Source: Sorangium cellulosum (GTDB taxonomy: Bacteria; Myxococcota_A; Polyangia; Polyangiales; Polyangiaceae). From it: 64,000 bases of DNA. The stretch's first letter is position 1. Each line of letters begins with the position of its first letter. The notes under the pieces were generated by a model. It saw only the letters and a program-made list of their open reading frames with translations. It was not told the DNA's origin and did not search any database. Shown here one piece after another: positions 9,269 through 18,332 of the stretch. Location of the stretch: positions 1,054,001 through 1,118,000 of the forward strand of contig NZ_CP012670.1 in assembly GCF_004135735.1 (NCBI RefSeq), in the 5' to 3' direction. A program made the position numbers and the translations under genes.

Positions 9269-9761
9269 AAAGCGGCCTCCTCATCGCCGGCCGAGAGGAC
9301 GGCCCGCGGTCCCGCCACGGCGATCAGGGATGACGGGCCCCGTGTTGCCGTTCCCGCCTTCCGTTTCCGTCTTCCGTCTTCCCTCTCCCGTCTTCCGTCT
9401 TCCCTCTCCCGTCTTCCCTCTCCCGTCTTCCCTCTCCCGTCCTCGTCTGGCCTCCGCGTCCTCGTGCGCGTGCGCGTGCGCGTGCGCGTGCGCGTGCGCG
9501 CTCATCCCCTCCACGTCTCTCGTCATCCGTTTCTGCCATCGCCCGCGAATTCGTGATCGTGCGGTTGCTCAACACGCTCGCGTACGAGGACGCGCACGGA
9601 ATGAGCGCGCACGCGCACGCGCACGCGCACGAGGAGGCCAGACGAGGACGGACGACGGGAGAGGGAAGAGGGAAGAGGGAAGACGGGAGACGGGAGACGG
9701 GAGACGGAAGACGGGAGACGGGAGACGGGAGACGGGAACCGTCCTCGCCCGCTCTCCCGCC
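9269..9761. other. 493 bp convergent intergenic region, almost entirely low-complexity inverted repeat
   Basis: No gene is seen. The space between the convergent AgmX-type and GT-C genes is filled by the inverted repeat annotated at 9351-9739. Open frames across it translate to HAHAHAH or RARARAR runs and are not credible proteins. Confidence 0.75.
9351..9739. repeat. Giant imperfect inverted repeat of polypyrimidine/polypurine and GTGCGC tracts
   Basis: The left arm (9351-9505) runs through TTCCGTCTTCCCTCTCCCG repeats, then a unique block CTGGCCTCC, then GTGCGC repeats ending in CTCAT. The right arm (9601-9739) is the approximate reverse complement in the same order: ATGAG, GCGCAC repeats, GAGGAGGCCAGACGAGG, then GGGAGACGGGAAGAGG-type repeats. 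The spacer is ~95 bp and contains an EcoRI site. It lies at a convergent gene junction and could terminate both transcripts. Confidence 0.85.
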
Positions 9762-12128
9762 TCACCTCCCGACGATCCAGTAGTGGAACGCGTGAAATCC
9801 CTTTCCCCTCCTCAGCGCGACCTCGACGGGAAAACTCCCCTTCAGCCGCTCCGCAGGGAGGGGTAACGCGCGCTCCACCCACGGCCCCGCCGGAACATCG
9901 ATCGTCCCGACCTCCTCGCCCGCCACGGAGACCGCGAGCTCGGCCTCCTCCTCGGCGGCCACCCGGAGCACCAGGCGAGCCTCCTCGGCCGGGCCGGCGT
10001 GCGCGACGAAGCGATCGACCCGGCGATGATGGCGCCCGCCATCGGCGATCACCGGCCGCGTGAGATCGAGCTCGCCCGGCGCGCTGCTCTCCGGCGCAGG
10101 ACCCCACACCGCGTGATTGCTCTGGTCCGCGAGCGGCCCCGGCCGGTACGCGTGCGCCGACTCGGATTCGAGATCCGAGACGTCCAGCGCGTCGAGGACC
10201 CGCTCGCCAGGCACGGCCCGCACGGGCAGCGCCCCCGTGCCGAGGAGATCCCAGCGCGCCTCGTACGCCACCATCGTGGTGCCGCCGAGGATCGCCTGGT
10301 CCACGACCGTCGCCTCGACGAGCTCGCTGCCCAGCACCGGCGCGCACGCCATCCAGTGCGGGTAGACGATGAAATGCGTCGGCCTCCGCTCGGCTGGCAG
10401 CCCCTCGTAATGCTCGAACCGGGAGCCCGGCCCCGCCACCCAGTAGCGCGCCTCGCCCTCGGTCGTCAGCCCGACGACGTCGAACGTCCTCCGCCCGCTG
10501 AAGTACGCGAGCGCGCCCGTGTCGTTCACGCCGATCCTGGCGTCCCGAGGCAGGTGCTCCGCCGCCCAGCGGCCCAGCCAGACCTGCTGCCGATCGATGG
10601 CCCGGGCCGACCTGGCGAGGTCGTCGATGGCCCAGGAGAGCCGCCCGGCCAGCGCGCCCGCGAACGCGCCGGCGACGAGCGGCGTCACGTGATGCAGCGA
10701 GCGCCGGAGCCGCCGGGCAACGTCGCCGATCTCGCGCGCGAGGCACGCGGCCATGACGATCCAGGCCGGCGCGAACGGCCAGACGTACCGCACGCGGTTC
10801 CAGAGGAAGCTCAGGTACGTGCAAGGGAGCAAGGTGCCGAGCGCGAGGACGGCCACGACCGCGGCATGCACCGGGCGGCCCCTCCGGCGCGCCGCCACGA
10901 CGAGCGCGACCGCGCCGAGCGCGAGGACGACCCCGGAGCCCTCGGGGAGGAACACCGCGGTCCACTGACCGCCGTCGAGGACGTCGGTCACGAGCAGCCG
11001 GACGTTGTCGAGGAGCGCCGCCCGGAGCGTCGCGCCGTCGTAGTTGGGGTTGCCGATCAGCCACTTCACGGCGGTCGTCGACGAGGTCGGGTGCCCCGCG
11101 AGCCGCTGATTCAGCGCCGGGACCACGAGCGGGCCGAGGAGCGGCACCAGCGCGAGCAGGCGCCCGGCGTGGGCGCGCGCGGCGACGAGGCCGCGGGAGA
11201 GCCCGGCGGCGCGCGCGGCGACGAGGCCGCGGGAGGGCCCGGCGCCGGGAGCCGGACGCCGCGCGGAGGCCGCGAGCGCGAGCGCGGCGATCAGCGACGC
11301 GAGCGCGCCTTCCGGGCGGAGCAGGGGCGCCGCGAAGCCGCTGAGCGCGAGCCCGCGGGCGGTGGAGGCGGCGTCGGGCCGCGCGGCGGCAGGCGCGCCG
11401 CCGTCCGGCGCGGCCGCCAGCTCGTCCGCGGCGGGATCCTCGGGCACCGGCTCGCAGAGGGCGGCCGCGAGGCGCGCCGTGCGGGTGAGGATCCAGGCGA
11501 ACGCGACCGTTTCCATCCCGCTCCAGGCGAACCACGCGAACGCGGCGAACGCGGCGCACATGGCGCCCGCCCCGGCCGCCGCCGCACGCCCGGCGAGCGG
11601 GCGCGCGAGGCGCGCCGTCTCGACGGCGAGGGCCGCGTGAAAGACGACGCCGAGCCCCCAGACGGCATAGACGAGCGAGAGATCACGCAGGCCGAGCGCG
11701 TGGAACGGGGCGAGCAGCACCGGCCAGAGCAGGCTGGTGGCCCCGGTCGAGTACCCCTCGCCGGCGACGAAGCTGAAGAAGCCGCCCTCCGCGAGCCGCC
11801 GCGCGTACTGCAGGTGAATGAAGGCATCGTCGAGCGGCAGCGCTGGACGCCCGGCCTCGGCGAGGACGGCCCGGATGCACAGCGCGCCGATCACGCCGCT
11901 CGCGGCCAGCGCGGGCGCATAGGGGAGGGCCCGGGCGCCGAGCGCGTGTAGCCAGGTGGGAAACTTCCAGGCATGGAGCGGGCCGGCGGGCGCGGGCGGC
12001 ACGCTCGGCAGACCTGCGGCGCCGCGCTGCGACGCCGGCGTGCCTGCTGCGCCGCGCTGCGACGCCGGCGTCTCTGCGGCGCCGCGCTGCGGCGCCGGAT
12101 GCGCTGCGCCGTGATCGCCTTCCGCCAT
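9762..12128 (-). CDS. Polytopic GT-C-type glycosyltransferase
   Basis: This 788-residue protein has a Pro/Ala/Gln-rich cytoplasmic N-terminus with short repeats (ASQRGAAG). About ten hydrophobic segments follow between residues ~65 and ~500. The motif LPLDDAFIHLQYARRLAEGG just after the first membrane helix is the acidic DD/DxD-type catalytic loop of GT-C enzymes that use polyprenyl-phosphate sugars; GYSTGATSLLWPVLLAP follows it. The C-terminal ~200 residues look like an extracytoplasmic beta-rich domain. It resembles the arabinofuranosyl/mannosyl transferase-like families, but sugar and acceptor cannot be assigned. The start is the ATG at 12128, without an obvious ribosome site. It is divergent from trmB. 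Confidence 0.8.
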   Translation of the reverse strand: MAEGDHGAAHPAPQRGAAETPASQRGAAGTPASQRGAAGLPSVPPAPAGPLHAWKFPTWLHALGARALPYAPALAASGVIGALCIRAVLAEAGRPALPLDDAFIHLQYARRLAEGGFFSFVAGEGYSTGATSLLWPVLLAPFHALGLRDLSLVYAVWGLGVVFHAALAVETARLARPLAGRAAAAGAGAMCAAFAAFAWFAWSGMETVAFAWILTRTARLAAALCEPVPEDPAADELAAAPDGGAPAAARPDAASTARGLALSGFAAPLLRPEGALASLIAALALAASARRPAPGAGPSRGLVAARAAGLSRGLVAARAHAGRLLALVPLLGPLVVPALNQRLAGHPTSSTTAVKWLIGNPNYDGATLRAALLDNVRLLVTDVLDGGQWTAVFLPEGSGVVLALGAVALVVAARRRGRPVHAAVVAVLALGTLLPCTYLSFLWNRVRYVWPFAPAWIVMAACLAREIGDVARRLRRSLHHVTPLVAGAFAGALAGRLSWAIDDLARSARAIDRQQVWLGRWAAEHLPRDARIGVNDTGALAYFSGRRTFDVVGLTTEGEARYWVAGPGSRFEHYEGLPAERRPTHFIVYPHWMACAPVLGSELVEATVVDQAILGGTTMVAYEARWDLLGTGALPVRAVPGERVLDALDVSDLESESAHAYRPGPLADQSNHAVWGPAPESSAPGELDLTRPVIADGGRHHRRVDRFVAHAGPAEEARLVLRVAAEEEAELAVSVAGEEVGTIDVPAGPWVERALPLPAERLKGSFPVEVALRRGKGFHAFHYWIVGR

Positions 12129-12214
12129 GGGCCCCGACGAATAGCATCACCCCGCCCGGGAGCCGCGATTTCCCGCGCGTGCGCCGCCGGCTTTTGGTAG
12201 AGCGCCCGGGCTCC

Positions 12215-12886
12215 ATGGTCTTCCAGCCGCGCCCGAACCACCCCTACGCCAACGCACCCCGCTTCCCCGACGGCGACGACGTCTTCATCGACGATCTGCT
12301 CCCGGGCGCCGGCCCGGTGGAGATCGAGATCGGCCCCGGCCGCGGCGGCTTCCTCTTCGAGCGCGCGGCGGCGAGCCCCGAGGCGCGGCTGCTCGGCCTG
12401 GAGATCCGCCTGAAGTGGGCGGCGATCGTCGACGAGCGCCTGCGGAAACGCGGCCTCGGCGGCCGGGTGCGGGCCCTCAACGCCGACGCGCGCGAGGCGC
12501 TCGCGCGGCTCCGGCCCGACGCGTCGATCGCGCGGTTCTTCCTGCACTTCCCCGACCCGTGGTGGAAGAAGCGCCACGCGAAGCGCCTCGTGATGGGCCC
12601 CGCGCTGCTCGACAGCCTCGCGCGGCTGCTCGTGGACGGCGGCGAGATCTTCGTGCAGACCGACGTCGAGGAGCGCGCCGCGCTCTACGCCGAGCAGCTC
12701 GGCGCGCACCCGGCGCTCGAGCCCGCCGGCGACGCGCCCGGCTCGCCGCACCTCGCCGAGAACCCCTACGGCGCCAGGAGCCCCCGCGAGCACCACGCGA
12801 TCGCCGACGGCCTGCCCGTGAGCCGGCTGCGCTACCGGCGGCGGCCCCGCGCGGCCGGCGGCGGCGCGCCGCCGCAGCACGGCTAG
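12215..12886 (+). CDS. trmB: tRNA (guanine-N7-)-methyltransferase
   Basis: The 223-residue protein has the TrmB signature throughout: VEIEIGPGRGGFLFERA (SAM-binding motif I), GLEIRLKWA, LNADAREAL and FFLHFPDPWWKKRHAKRL (the usual PDPWPKKRH has Trp for Pro), then a C-terminal GIxVxRLRYRRRP-like end. It uses S-adenosylmethionine to make m7G46 in the variable loop of tRNAs. The start is taken at the ATG at 12215. A GTG at 12179 would add 12 residues, and neither start has a clear ribosome site. It is convergent with the small minus-strand gene downstream. Confidence 0.93.
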   Translation: MVFQPRPNHPYANAPRFPDGDDVFIDDLLPGAGPVEIEIGPGRGGFLFERAAASPEARLLGLEIRLKWAAIVDERLRKRGLGGRVRALNADAREALARLRPDASIARFFLHFPDPWWKKRHAKRLVMGPALLDSLARLLVDGGEIFVQTDVEERAALYAEQLGAHPALEPAGDAPGSPHLAENPYGARSPREHHAIADGLPVSRLRYRRRPRAAGGGAPPQHG

Positions 12887-12923
12887 CGCCCCGGGGCCGC
12901 GTTCCCCCGGCGCGCGCGCCGGT

Positions 12924-13262
12924 TCAGCGCTGCCAGCCGCTGCGCAGGCGCGCCCCGAGCAGCTCGAGCTGCTCCACCGCGGGCCGCGCCAGGCGCGCGC
13001 GCCCGTCCGCGTCCGTGGGCCGCGGGGCGCTCCGGGCGGGCGCCCTCCGCTTGCGGCCGTCCAGCGCGCGCGGGATGAGCTCCTCGCGGAGCGCCACGAG
13101 CTCGCGCGCCGGCAGGGTGCTCGTGTCGGTCACGAGCCGCGCTCCGTCACGGTAGCCGGTCCACACCGTGTAGCCGTCCCGCGTGACCTGGATCCCGAAC
13201 CTCGGGCCATAGTCCGTGATCTCGTAGCTGCGGCCGAAGGCCAGAAAGCTCCACTTCTCCAT
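12924..13262 (-). CDS. Small hypothetical protein
   Basis: The 112-residue frame starts at the ATG at 13262. Its sequence is protein-like (MEKWSFLAFGRSYEITDYGP, FGIQVTRDGYTVWTGYRDG) with a basic, Arg-rich C-terminal half. No family was recognised. An in-frame ATG at 13367 would add a low-complexity Arg-rich head and seems less likely. It is convergent with trmB, with 37 bp between stops. No signal peptide or membrane segment is seen. Confidence 0.55.
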   Translation of the reverse strand: MEKWSFLAFGRSYEITDYGPRFGIQVTRDGYTVWTGYRDGARLVTDTSTLPARELVALREELIPRALDGRKRRAPARSAPRPTDADGRARLARPAVEQLELLGARLRSGWQR

Positions 13263-13671
13263 CGCGACCGTCTCGCGATTGTCCGCCGCGGCGCCCCGAC
13301 CGGCCAAGAAAACGAGGCCTCCGAGGCGCTCGCCACGGCGTCGTCGCCGTGGCGGCAGGGATGCCAATGCGCCCTCCGCGCCACGATCCGCCGGATCGGC
13401 GCGTCGCGGGGCGCCTCAGGGGCTGCGCCTCTGACCCTCCTGGAGCTCGACGTTGGATCCTCTTGCTCGCCATCATCACCGTATACGGAGCTCCGACCCA
13501 GGCGTCTGGCGTCTCTGTGCGGGCGCCGCCAGATCCGGAGAGGTGAGGAGCCCGCGGCGGATGTAGATGATCCGTGGAGCGCGACGGGAGGTCGCGTGGC
13601 GCGATGGTGAGGCCGACAACCCGGTTCAGCGCGCGGCGACAACCCGGTTCAGCGCGCGGCGACAACCCGGT
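13263..13671. other. 409 bp intergenic region upstream of the small gene and downstream of the kinase gene
   Basis: Contains a perfect hairpin CGCCACGGCG-TCGT-CGCCGTGGCG at 13331-13354 and the 23-bp tandem repeats at 13614-13682. A 65-codon plus-strand frame at 13349-13546 has a hydrophobic stretch but no ribosome site or homology I can name, so it is not called. Confidence 0.55.
13331..13354. terminator. Perfect 10-bp hairpin, TCGT loop
   Basis: The arms CGCCACGGCG and CGCCGTGGCG are exact complements around a 4-nt loop. There is no T-tract on either side. It could be a rho-independent-like hairpin or a leader structure of the small gene that starts 70 bp away at 13262. Confidence 0.4.
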
Positions 13672-13682
13672 TCAGCACGCGG
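13614..13682. repeat. Three 23-bp tandem repeats over the kinase stop codon
   Basis: Copies are at 13614-13636, 13637-13659 and 13660-13682 (one mismatch in the last). The last copy contains the stop codon of the hybrid kinase gene at 13672-13674. The period is not a multiple of three, so only that copy overlaps coding sequence; the others look like duplications of the gene end. Confidence 0.85.
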
Positions 13683-16545
13683 CGTCCGCCGGGAGCGCGG
13701 GCAGCCACATGCGGACGGTCGTCCCCTTGCCGGGCTCGCTCTCGACACGGATGCTGCCGCTGCTCTCGTTGATGAACCGCTGCGTCAGCGCGAGGCCGAG
13801 GCCGGTGCCCTGCCCGGGCGGCTTGGTGGTGAAGAACGGCTCGAAGATGCGGCTCAGGTCCTCGGCGCGGATGCCGCAGCCGGCGTCGCGCACGTCGATC
13901 TCCACGCCCTTCACCTCCCCGCGGGGGAGCGGGCGGGCCCCGACCAGGATGGACCGGCCCGGGGGGCTGGCGTCGAGCGCGTTGCCGATCACGTTGAGCA
14001 AGGCGGAGTCGAGCTGCGCGGGGTTCGCGAGCACGGCGGGCAGCGCCGCGGCGGCGCCGTGCGCCTCGATATGGACCCTGCGCTCGCGCGCCCGCGGCCA
14101 CGAGAGATCGAGCGCGCGGCGGAGCGCGGCGCGGACGTCGCACGGCTCCCGGCCGATCGGCCTGCCGCGCGCGTACTCGAGCAGCGCGCGCACGAGCTCC
14201 GAGCAGCGGAGCGCCTGGCGCTCGATGGCGGCGAGGGCCCTCAGGATCGCGGCCTCGTCGGGCAGGCCGTGCCCCTTTTGATGCCGCCTGAGGAGGTGCT
14301 GGGCGTTCATCAGGATGGCGGAGACCGGGTTGTTCATCTCGTGCGACAGCCCCGCGACGAGCGTCCCTATCGCCGCCATCTTGCCCGCCTGGACGAGCTC
14401 CTCCTGCGTCTCCGCGAGCTGCTTCAGGGTCGCCTCGAGCTCGTGGCGCTTCGCGGCGAGCTCCAGGTAGACGCGGTGCAGGCGCGCGGCCGCCCGGACC
14501 CGCGCCCTGAGCTCCAGCGGGTCGAACGGCTTGCTCAGGTAATCGTCGGCGCCGACGTCGAGGCCCCCCACCGCCTCGGCGCGGCCCGCCCTGGCCGTGA
14601 GCAAGAGGACCGGGACGTCCCGGAGCTCCGGATCCTGCTTGAGCCGCCTGACCAGCTCGAAGCCATCCATCTCCGGCATCATCACGTCCGACACGATGAC
14701 ATCGGGCCGCGCCGCCCGGATCGACTCGAGCGCTTCCAGGCCGTTCGCCGCCAGCGCGACGTCGTGCTCGGCCGACAGGAGGTTGTCGAGGTAGGATTGC
14801 ATGTCGGGGTTGTCCTCCACGACGAGCACGCGCGCCGCGGCGTCGCCCGCCCCCCGGCCGGCGCGGCCCCCGCGCGGGACGTGCGGCGCGGGCGGCGCGA
14901 GATCGGCCGCCCGGGCGGCCGAGCCCGGCGCGCTCGGCGGCTCCGGCGAGCGCTCCGGCCGCGGCGCGGCCAGGCGGTCCGCGGCGCGCGGGAGCCGCAC
15001 GACGAAGCGGGCGCCGGCGCCCGGCTCGCTCTCCACGCCGACGGTGCCTTCCATGAGCTCCGCGAGCTCCTTGGCCAGGGACAGCCCGATCCCGGTCCCC
15101 TCATGCTTGCGGGTCGCGGACGCGTCGATCTGCTGGAACCTCTGGAACAGGAGGTGCCGCTTGTCCGCCGGGATGCCCGGGCCGGTGTCCTCGACCGCGA
15201 GCTCGAGCGCGTCGTCGCGCGCCCGCAGGGCGACCGTGACCCGCCCCCCCTGCGGGGTGAACTTCAGCGCGTTGCTCAGGAGGTTGAGCGCGATCTTCTC
15301 GAACTTGCGCCGGTCGAGGGGGACCGCTTGCAGCGCGCGATCCACCTCGGCCGAGAGCCGGATCCCGCCGCGCTCCGCCGCCGGCCTGGCCTCCTCCACC
15401 ATGTCGGAGACGAGCTCCCCCACGTCGACGGCCTCCCAGTCGACTTGCATCTTGCCGGCCTCGATCTTCTGGTAATCGAGGACGTCGTCGACCAGCCGGC
15501 GGAGCCGCCGCCCGCTGCGCTGGATGCGCTCGAGGTCCGCCCGCACCCGCGGCGAGAGCGGCTCCTCCGGGTTCGACAGGAGCGACTGGAGGGGCCCTGT
15601 GATCAGCGAGAGCGGCGTCCTCAGCTCGTGGCTCATCACGGTGAGGAACTCCCCCTTGGCGCGCGCGGCGGCGTCCGCGGCCTCCTTGGCCCTCTGGAGG
15701 TCGAGCTCCATCTGCTTGCGCTCGGTGATGTCGGCGTAGATCCCGAGGAGCCCGGTCACGTCGCCGCGCTCGTCGCGGATGGGCACCTTGCTGGTGAGCA
15801 GCACCCGGCGCTGACCGTCCGGGCGGAGCAGCGGCTCCTCGATGTCGAGGATCGGCGTGCCGCGGTCCATGACCTCCCGGTCGACGCGCACGAAGCCCTC
15901 CACCTCCTCGCGCCTGCCCCAGACGTCGAAATCGGTCCTGCCGACGAGGTTCTCCAGGACCCGGGTGTTCGTGTCATTGAGGAAGTTCTGGTTTCCTCCG
16001 AGGAACCTGCCCTGCCTGTCTTTCCAGAAGATGGCGTGAGGGACGTTGGCGATCACGTACTTGAGCACGGCCTGCTGCTGGTTGAGGGCGTCCAGCGCCT
16101 GCTTGCTCGCGGTGATGTCGGTGGCGATGCCGATGACGCCGGTGATCTTGCCGCCCGACTCGCGGAGCGGCGCGCAGCGCGCCTCCAGCCAGGTCCCGTG
16201 CAGCTCGCCCACGGCGGTCACGGTCTCTCCGCCGAGCGCGCGGCGGACGCTGCCCGTGAGCCACGGGTGGGCGCGATAGAGGTCGAAGACCGACTCGCCC
16301 ACGTTCTCGTGCCGCCTGAGCCCCAGCGCCTCGAGCCCGCGCCCCTCGGACAGGGTGATGACCCCCCGCTCGTCCATGGAGAAGGCGACGATCGGCGCGT
16401 GGGTGAGCACGGCGTGGAGCCGCGCCTGGAGGTCGGCCGGCATCGCCGCTCGGAGGGCCCGGGCCCGCTTGACACGCGTCCGGTGGACCGGCGCGAGCTT
16501 CGCGAGCTTGCTGGTACCGACGGAGCGGCGGTGAGGACGTCGCAT
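13672..16545 (-). CDS. Hybrid sensor histidine kinase: PAS-PAS-HisKA-HATPase-REC-HisKA-HATPase
   Basis: The 957-residue protein has two PAS domains (~45-150, ending GIATDITASKQ; ~165-285, ending GIYADITERKQ). A first kinase core follows: H-box MSHELRTPLS at ~305, N-box NLLSNALKF, G1 DTGPGIP, G2 GTGIGLSLAKEL. A receiver domain (~565-680, VLVVEDNPDMQ, phospho-acceptor in SDVMMPEMDG) comes next, then a coiled coil. A second kinase core ends the protein (AGLSHEMNNPVSAIL, DAGCGI, GTGLGLALTQ). There is no signal peptide or membrane helix, so it is a cytosolic phosphorelay protein. The ATG at 16545 follows GAGG; another ATG lies at 16563. The frame stays open far upstream, antisense to the monooxygenase gene, but that part is a shadow. 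No output regulator is adjacent, so it probably signals to a protein encoded elsewhere. Confidence 0.92.
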   Translation of the reverse strand: MRRPHRRSVGTSKLAKLAPVHRTRVKRARALRAAMPADLQARLHAVLTHAPIVAFSMDERGVITLSEGRGLEALGLRRHENVGESVFDLYRAHPWLTGSVRRALGGETVTAVGELHGTWLEARCAPLRESGGKITGVIGIATDITASKQALDALNQQQAVLKYVIANVPHAIFWKDRQGRFLGGNQNFLNDTNTRVLENLVGRTDFDVWGRREEVEGFVRVDREVMDRGTPILDIEEPLLRPDGQRRVLLTSKVPIRDERGDVTGLLGIYADITERKQMELDLQRAKEAADAAARAKGEFLTVMSHELRTPLSLITGPLQSLLSNPEEPLSPRVRADLERIQRSGRRLRRLVDDVLDYQKIEAGKMQVDWEAVDVGELVSDMVEEARPAAERGGIRLSAEVDRALQAVPLDRRKFEKIALNLLSNALKFTPQGGRVTVALRARDDALELAVEDTGPGIPADKRHLLFQRFQQIDASATRKHEGTGIGLSLAKELAELMEGTVGVESEPGAGARFVVRLPRAADRLAAPRPERSPEPPSAPGSAARAADLAPPAPHVPRGGRAGRGAGDAAARVLVVEDNPDMQSYLDNLLSAEHDVALAANGLEALESIRAARPDVIVSDVMMPEMDGFELVRRLKQDPELRDVPVLLLTARAGRAEAVGGLDVGADDYLSKPFDPLELRARVRAAARLHRVYLELAAKRHELEATLKQLAETQEELVQAGKMAAIGTLVAGLSHEMNNPVSAILMNAQHLLRRHQKGHGLPDEAAILRALAAIERQALRCSELVRALLEYARGRPIGREPCDVRAALRRALDLSWPRARERRVHIEAHGAAAALPAVLANPAQLDSALLNVIGNALDASPPGRSILVGARPLPRGEVKGVEIDVRDAGCGIRAEDLSRIFEPFFTTKPPGQGTGLGLALTQRFINESSGSIRVESEPGKGTTVRMWLPALPADAAC

Positions 16546-16899
16546 ATCGTACCTCGCGAGCATAGGACGAGCGCGCCATGCATCAAAGCGTTCACGGCGG
16601 TCGTGCTCCGCCGCCGGTCGCACGATGGTGTGGACAGCACGCGGACAGGCAGGACGCAGCGGAGCGGGTCGCCTCGGCCATGAACCGTGGCAGACGGGCG
16701 CGACCAAGGCTGTCCTGGACAGCGACCGTTGCTCGACTGAAGTGCGGAAGAGGCCGCTTCGCGCCTGTCGGGGCTCACGGCCATTGCGCGGCGAGGAGGA
16801 AGGAGGGTATGGACCGGCTTTCGGGGCGACCAGGTGGCGTGTTGCGCGCCGTCCCCGCGGCCCGTTGCGCTCGCCGACGCGCGGTGCGAACGTCCCGCC
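16546..16899. other. 354 bp divergent intergenic region with a small palindrome
   Basis: Divergent promoters of the kinase and monooxygenase genes are expected here. A near-perfect palindrome GCTGTCCTGGACAGC lies at 16709-16723, a plausible operator. No gene is supported. Confidence 0.45.
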
Positions 16900-18159
16900 A
16901 TGCGGGTGCTGATCGCCGGAGGTGGGATCGGGGGGCTGACCGCGGCGCTGAGCCTGCACGCGGCGGGCGTCGAGGCGCAGGTCGTCGAGGCCGCGCGCGA
17001 GATCGTGCCGCTCGGGGTCGGCATCAACCTCCTCCCGCACGCCGTGCGAGAGCTGACCGAGCTCGGCCTCGCGGACGAGCTCGCGGCGACAGGGATCCCC
17101 ACGGCCGAGCTCGTATATTACGACCGGTTCGGAGACCGGATCTGGGGCGAGCCGCGGGGCATCGCGGCCGGCTACCGCTGGCCTCAGGTCTCGATCCACC
17201 GCGGCGAGCTCCAGGCGCTGTTGCTCGCGGCGGTGCGGCGGCGCCTGGGCGCTTCCAGCGTGCGCACCGGGCTCGCGGTGGAGCGCCACGAGCAGACCGG
17301 CGACCTGGTGCGGGTCGCGCTGCGGGACCGCGCGAGCGGCGCGATCGAGGAGGTCGTCGCGGACGTCCTCGTCGGCGCCGACGGCATCCATTCGTCGGTC
17401 CGCGCGGCGCTCCACCCCGGGGAGGGGCCGCCGCGGTGGAACGGCGTCCAGATGTGGCGCGGCGTGACCGAGGCCGAGCCTTTCCTCACGGGGCGCAGCA
17501 TGATCATGGCGGGGAGCAACCTGACAGCCAAGTTCGTCGCCTATCCGATCTCCCGCGACGCGGAGCTCCGCGGCCGGGCGGCGATCAACTGGGTGGCGGA
17601 GGTGCGCGTGGGGGAGGGGGCGAGCGTCGCGCCCGAGAGCTGGACCCGGCGGGGACGGGCGGAGGACGTGCTGCCGCACTTCGCCGCGTGGCGGTTCCCG
17701 TGGCTCGATATCCCCGCGCTCATCGCCGGCGCGCCGGCGATCTACGAATATTCCATGGTCGATCGCGACCCCTTGCCGTCGTGGGGCGCCGGCCGGGTGA
17801 CGCTGCTCGGCGACGCCGCCCACCCGATGTTCCCCATCGGCTCCAACGGCGCCTCGCAGGCGATCCTCGACGCGCGCGCGCTGGCCTTCGAGCTCGCCAC
17901 CGCGCTCACCCCGGAGGAGGCGCTGGCCGGCTACGAGGCCGAGCGCCGGCCCGCGACGAGCGAGCTCGTCCTCGCGAACCGGGCGATGGGGCCCGAGCGG
18001 GTCCTGGCGCTCGTGGAGCAGCGCGCGCCGCACGGGTTCGCGCGCATCGAGGACGTGCTGAGCCGCGAGGAGCTCGAGGAGATCGCGCGCGGTTACAAGC
18101 GGACGGCAGGTTTCCTGATCGCGGAGCTCAACAGCCGTCGATCGTGGGGTGTCCGGTAG
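16900..18159 (+). CDS. FAD-dependent monooxygenase (PhzS/salicylate-hydroxylase-like)
   Basis: The 419-residue protein begins MRVLIAGGGIGGLTAALSLH, the Rossmann GxGxxG for FAD. It has the DG motif (VLVGADGIHSSVR, ~residues 160-175) and the FAD ribityl motif GDAAHPMFPIGSNGASQAI (~305-325), the hallmarks of class A flavoprotein hydroxylases. These use NAD(P)H and O2 to hydroxylate aromatic rings. It resembles flavin-dependent oxidoreductases of the PhzS kind, but the substrate is unknown. The start is the ATG at 16900, where the nucleotide-binding fold begins; the longer frame upstream lacks fold residues. A LysR gene follows on the same strand 173 bp downstream and may control it. Confidence 0.88.
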   Translation: MRVLIAGGGIGGLTAALSLHAAGVEAQVVEAAREIVPLGVGINLLPHAVRELTELGLADELAATGIPTAELVYYDRFGDRIWGEPRGIAAGYRWPQVSIHRGELQALLLAAVRRRLGASSVRTGLAVERHEQTGDLVRVALRDRASGAIEEVVADVLVGADGIHSSVRAALHPGEGPPRWNGVQMWRGVTEAEPFLTGRSMIMAGSNLTAKFVAYPISRDAELRGRAAINWVAEVRVGEGASVAPESWTRRGRAEDVLPHFAAWRFPWLDIPALIAGAPAIYEYSMVDRDPLPSWGAGRVTLLGDAAHPMFPIGSNGASQAILDARALAFELATALTPEEALAGYEAERRPATSELVLANRAMGPERVLALVEQRAPHGFARIEDVLSREELEEIARGYKRTAGFLIAELNSRRSWGVR

Positions 18160-18281
18160 GTTCCGGCTCATCGCACCTCGGCTCTCCACGAGGCGGAGAG
18201 TCATTCCACCTGCGCGATAGCGTCACGCTGGGGGTGTGCGAGGATGCCCGGGGCGGCGCCAGATGGCATTCTGGGACGGCC

Positions 18282-18317
18282 GCGTCGCCGCGTCGCCGCG
18301 TCGCCGCGTCGCCGCGT
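18282..18317. repeat. 8-bp GCGTCGCC tandem repeat upstream of the LysR gene
   Basis: Four uninterrupted copies of GCGTCGCC plus a partial copy lie just ahead of the AGGAG ribosome site of the LysR gene. Because they lie in the likely leader, copy-number slippage could alter expression. Confidence 0.7.
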
Positions 18318-18332
18318 TTGAGGAGTGGAACA

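Noticed and set aside
9281..9783. Short open frames with HAHAHA or RARARA runs
   Set aside because: They derive from GTGCGC/GCGCAC simple repeats in the inverted repeat and have no protein-like sequence.
13349..13546. 65-codon plus-strand frame with a hydrophobic stretch (RRWILLLAIITVYG)
   Set aside because: No ribosome site, no recognisable family, and the hydrophobic run is short. It could be chance in a repeat-containing spacer.
13614..13682. Possible CRISPR-like array (three 23-bp repeats)
   Set aside because: Repeats are directly adjacent with no spacers, and no cas genes are near.
16563..18204. In-frame upstream extension of the hybrid kinase gene
   Set aside because: It lies antisense to the flavin monooxygenase, and its translation has no PAS or kinase features. 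The kinase starts at 16545/16563.
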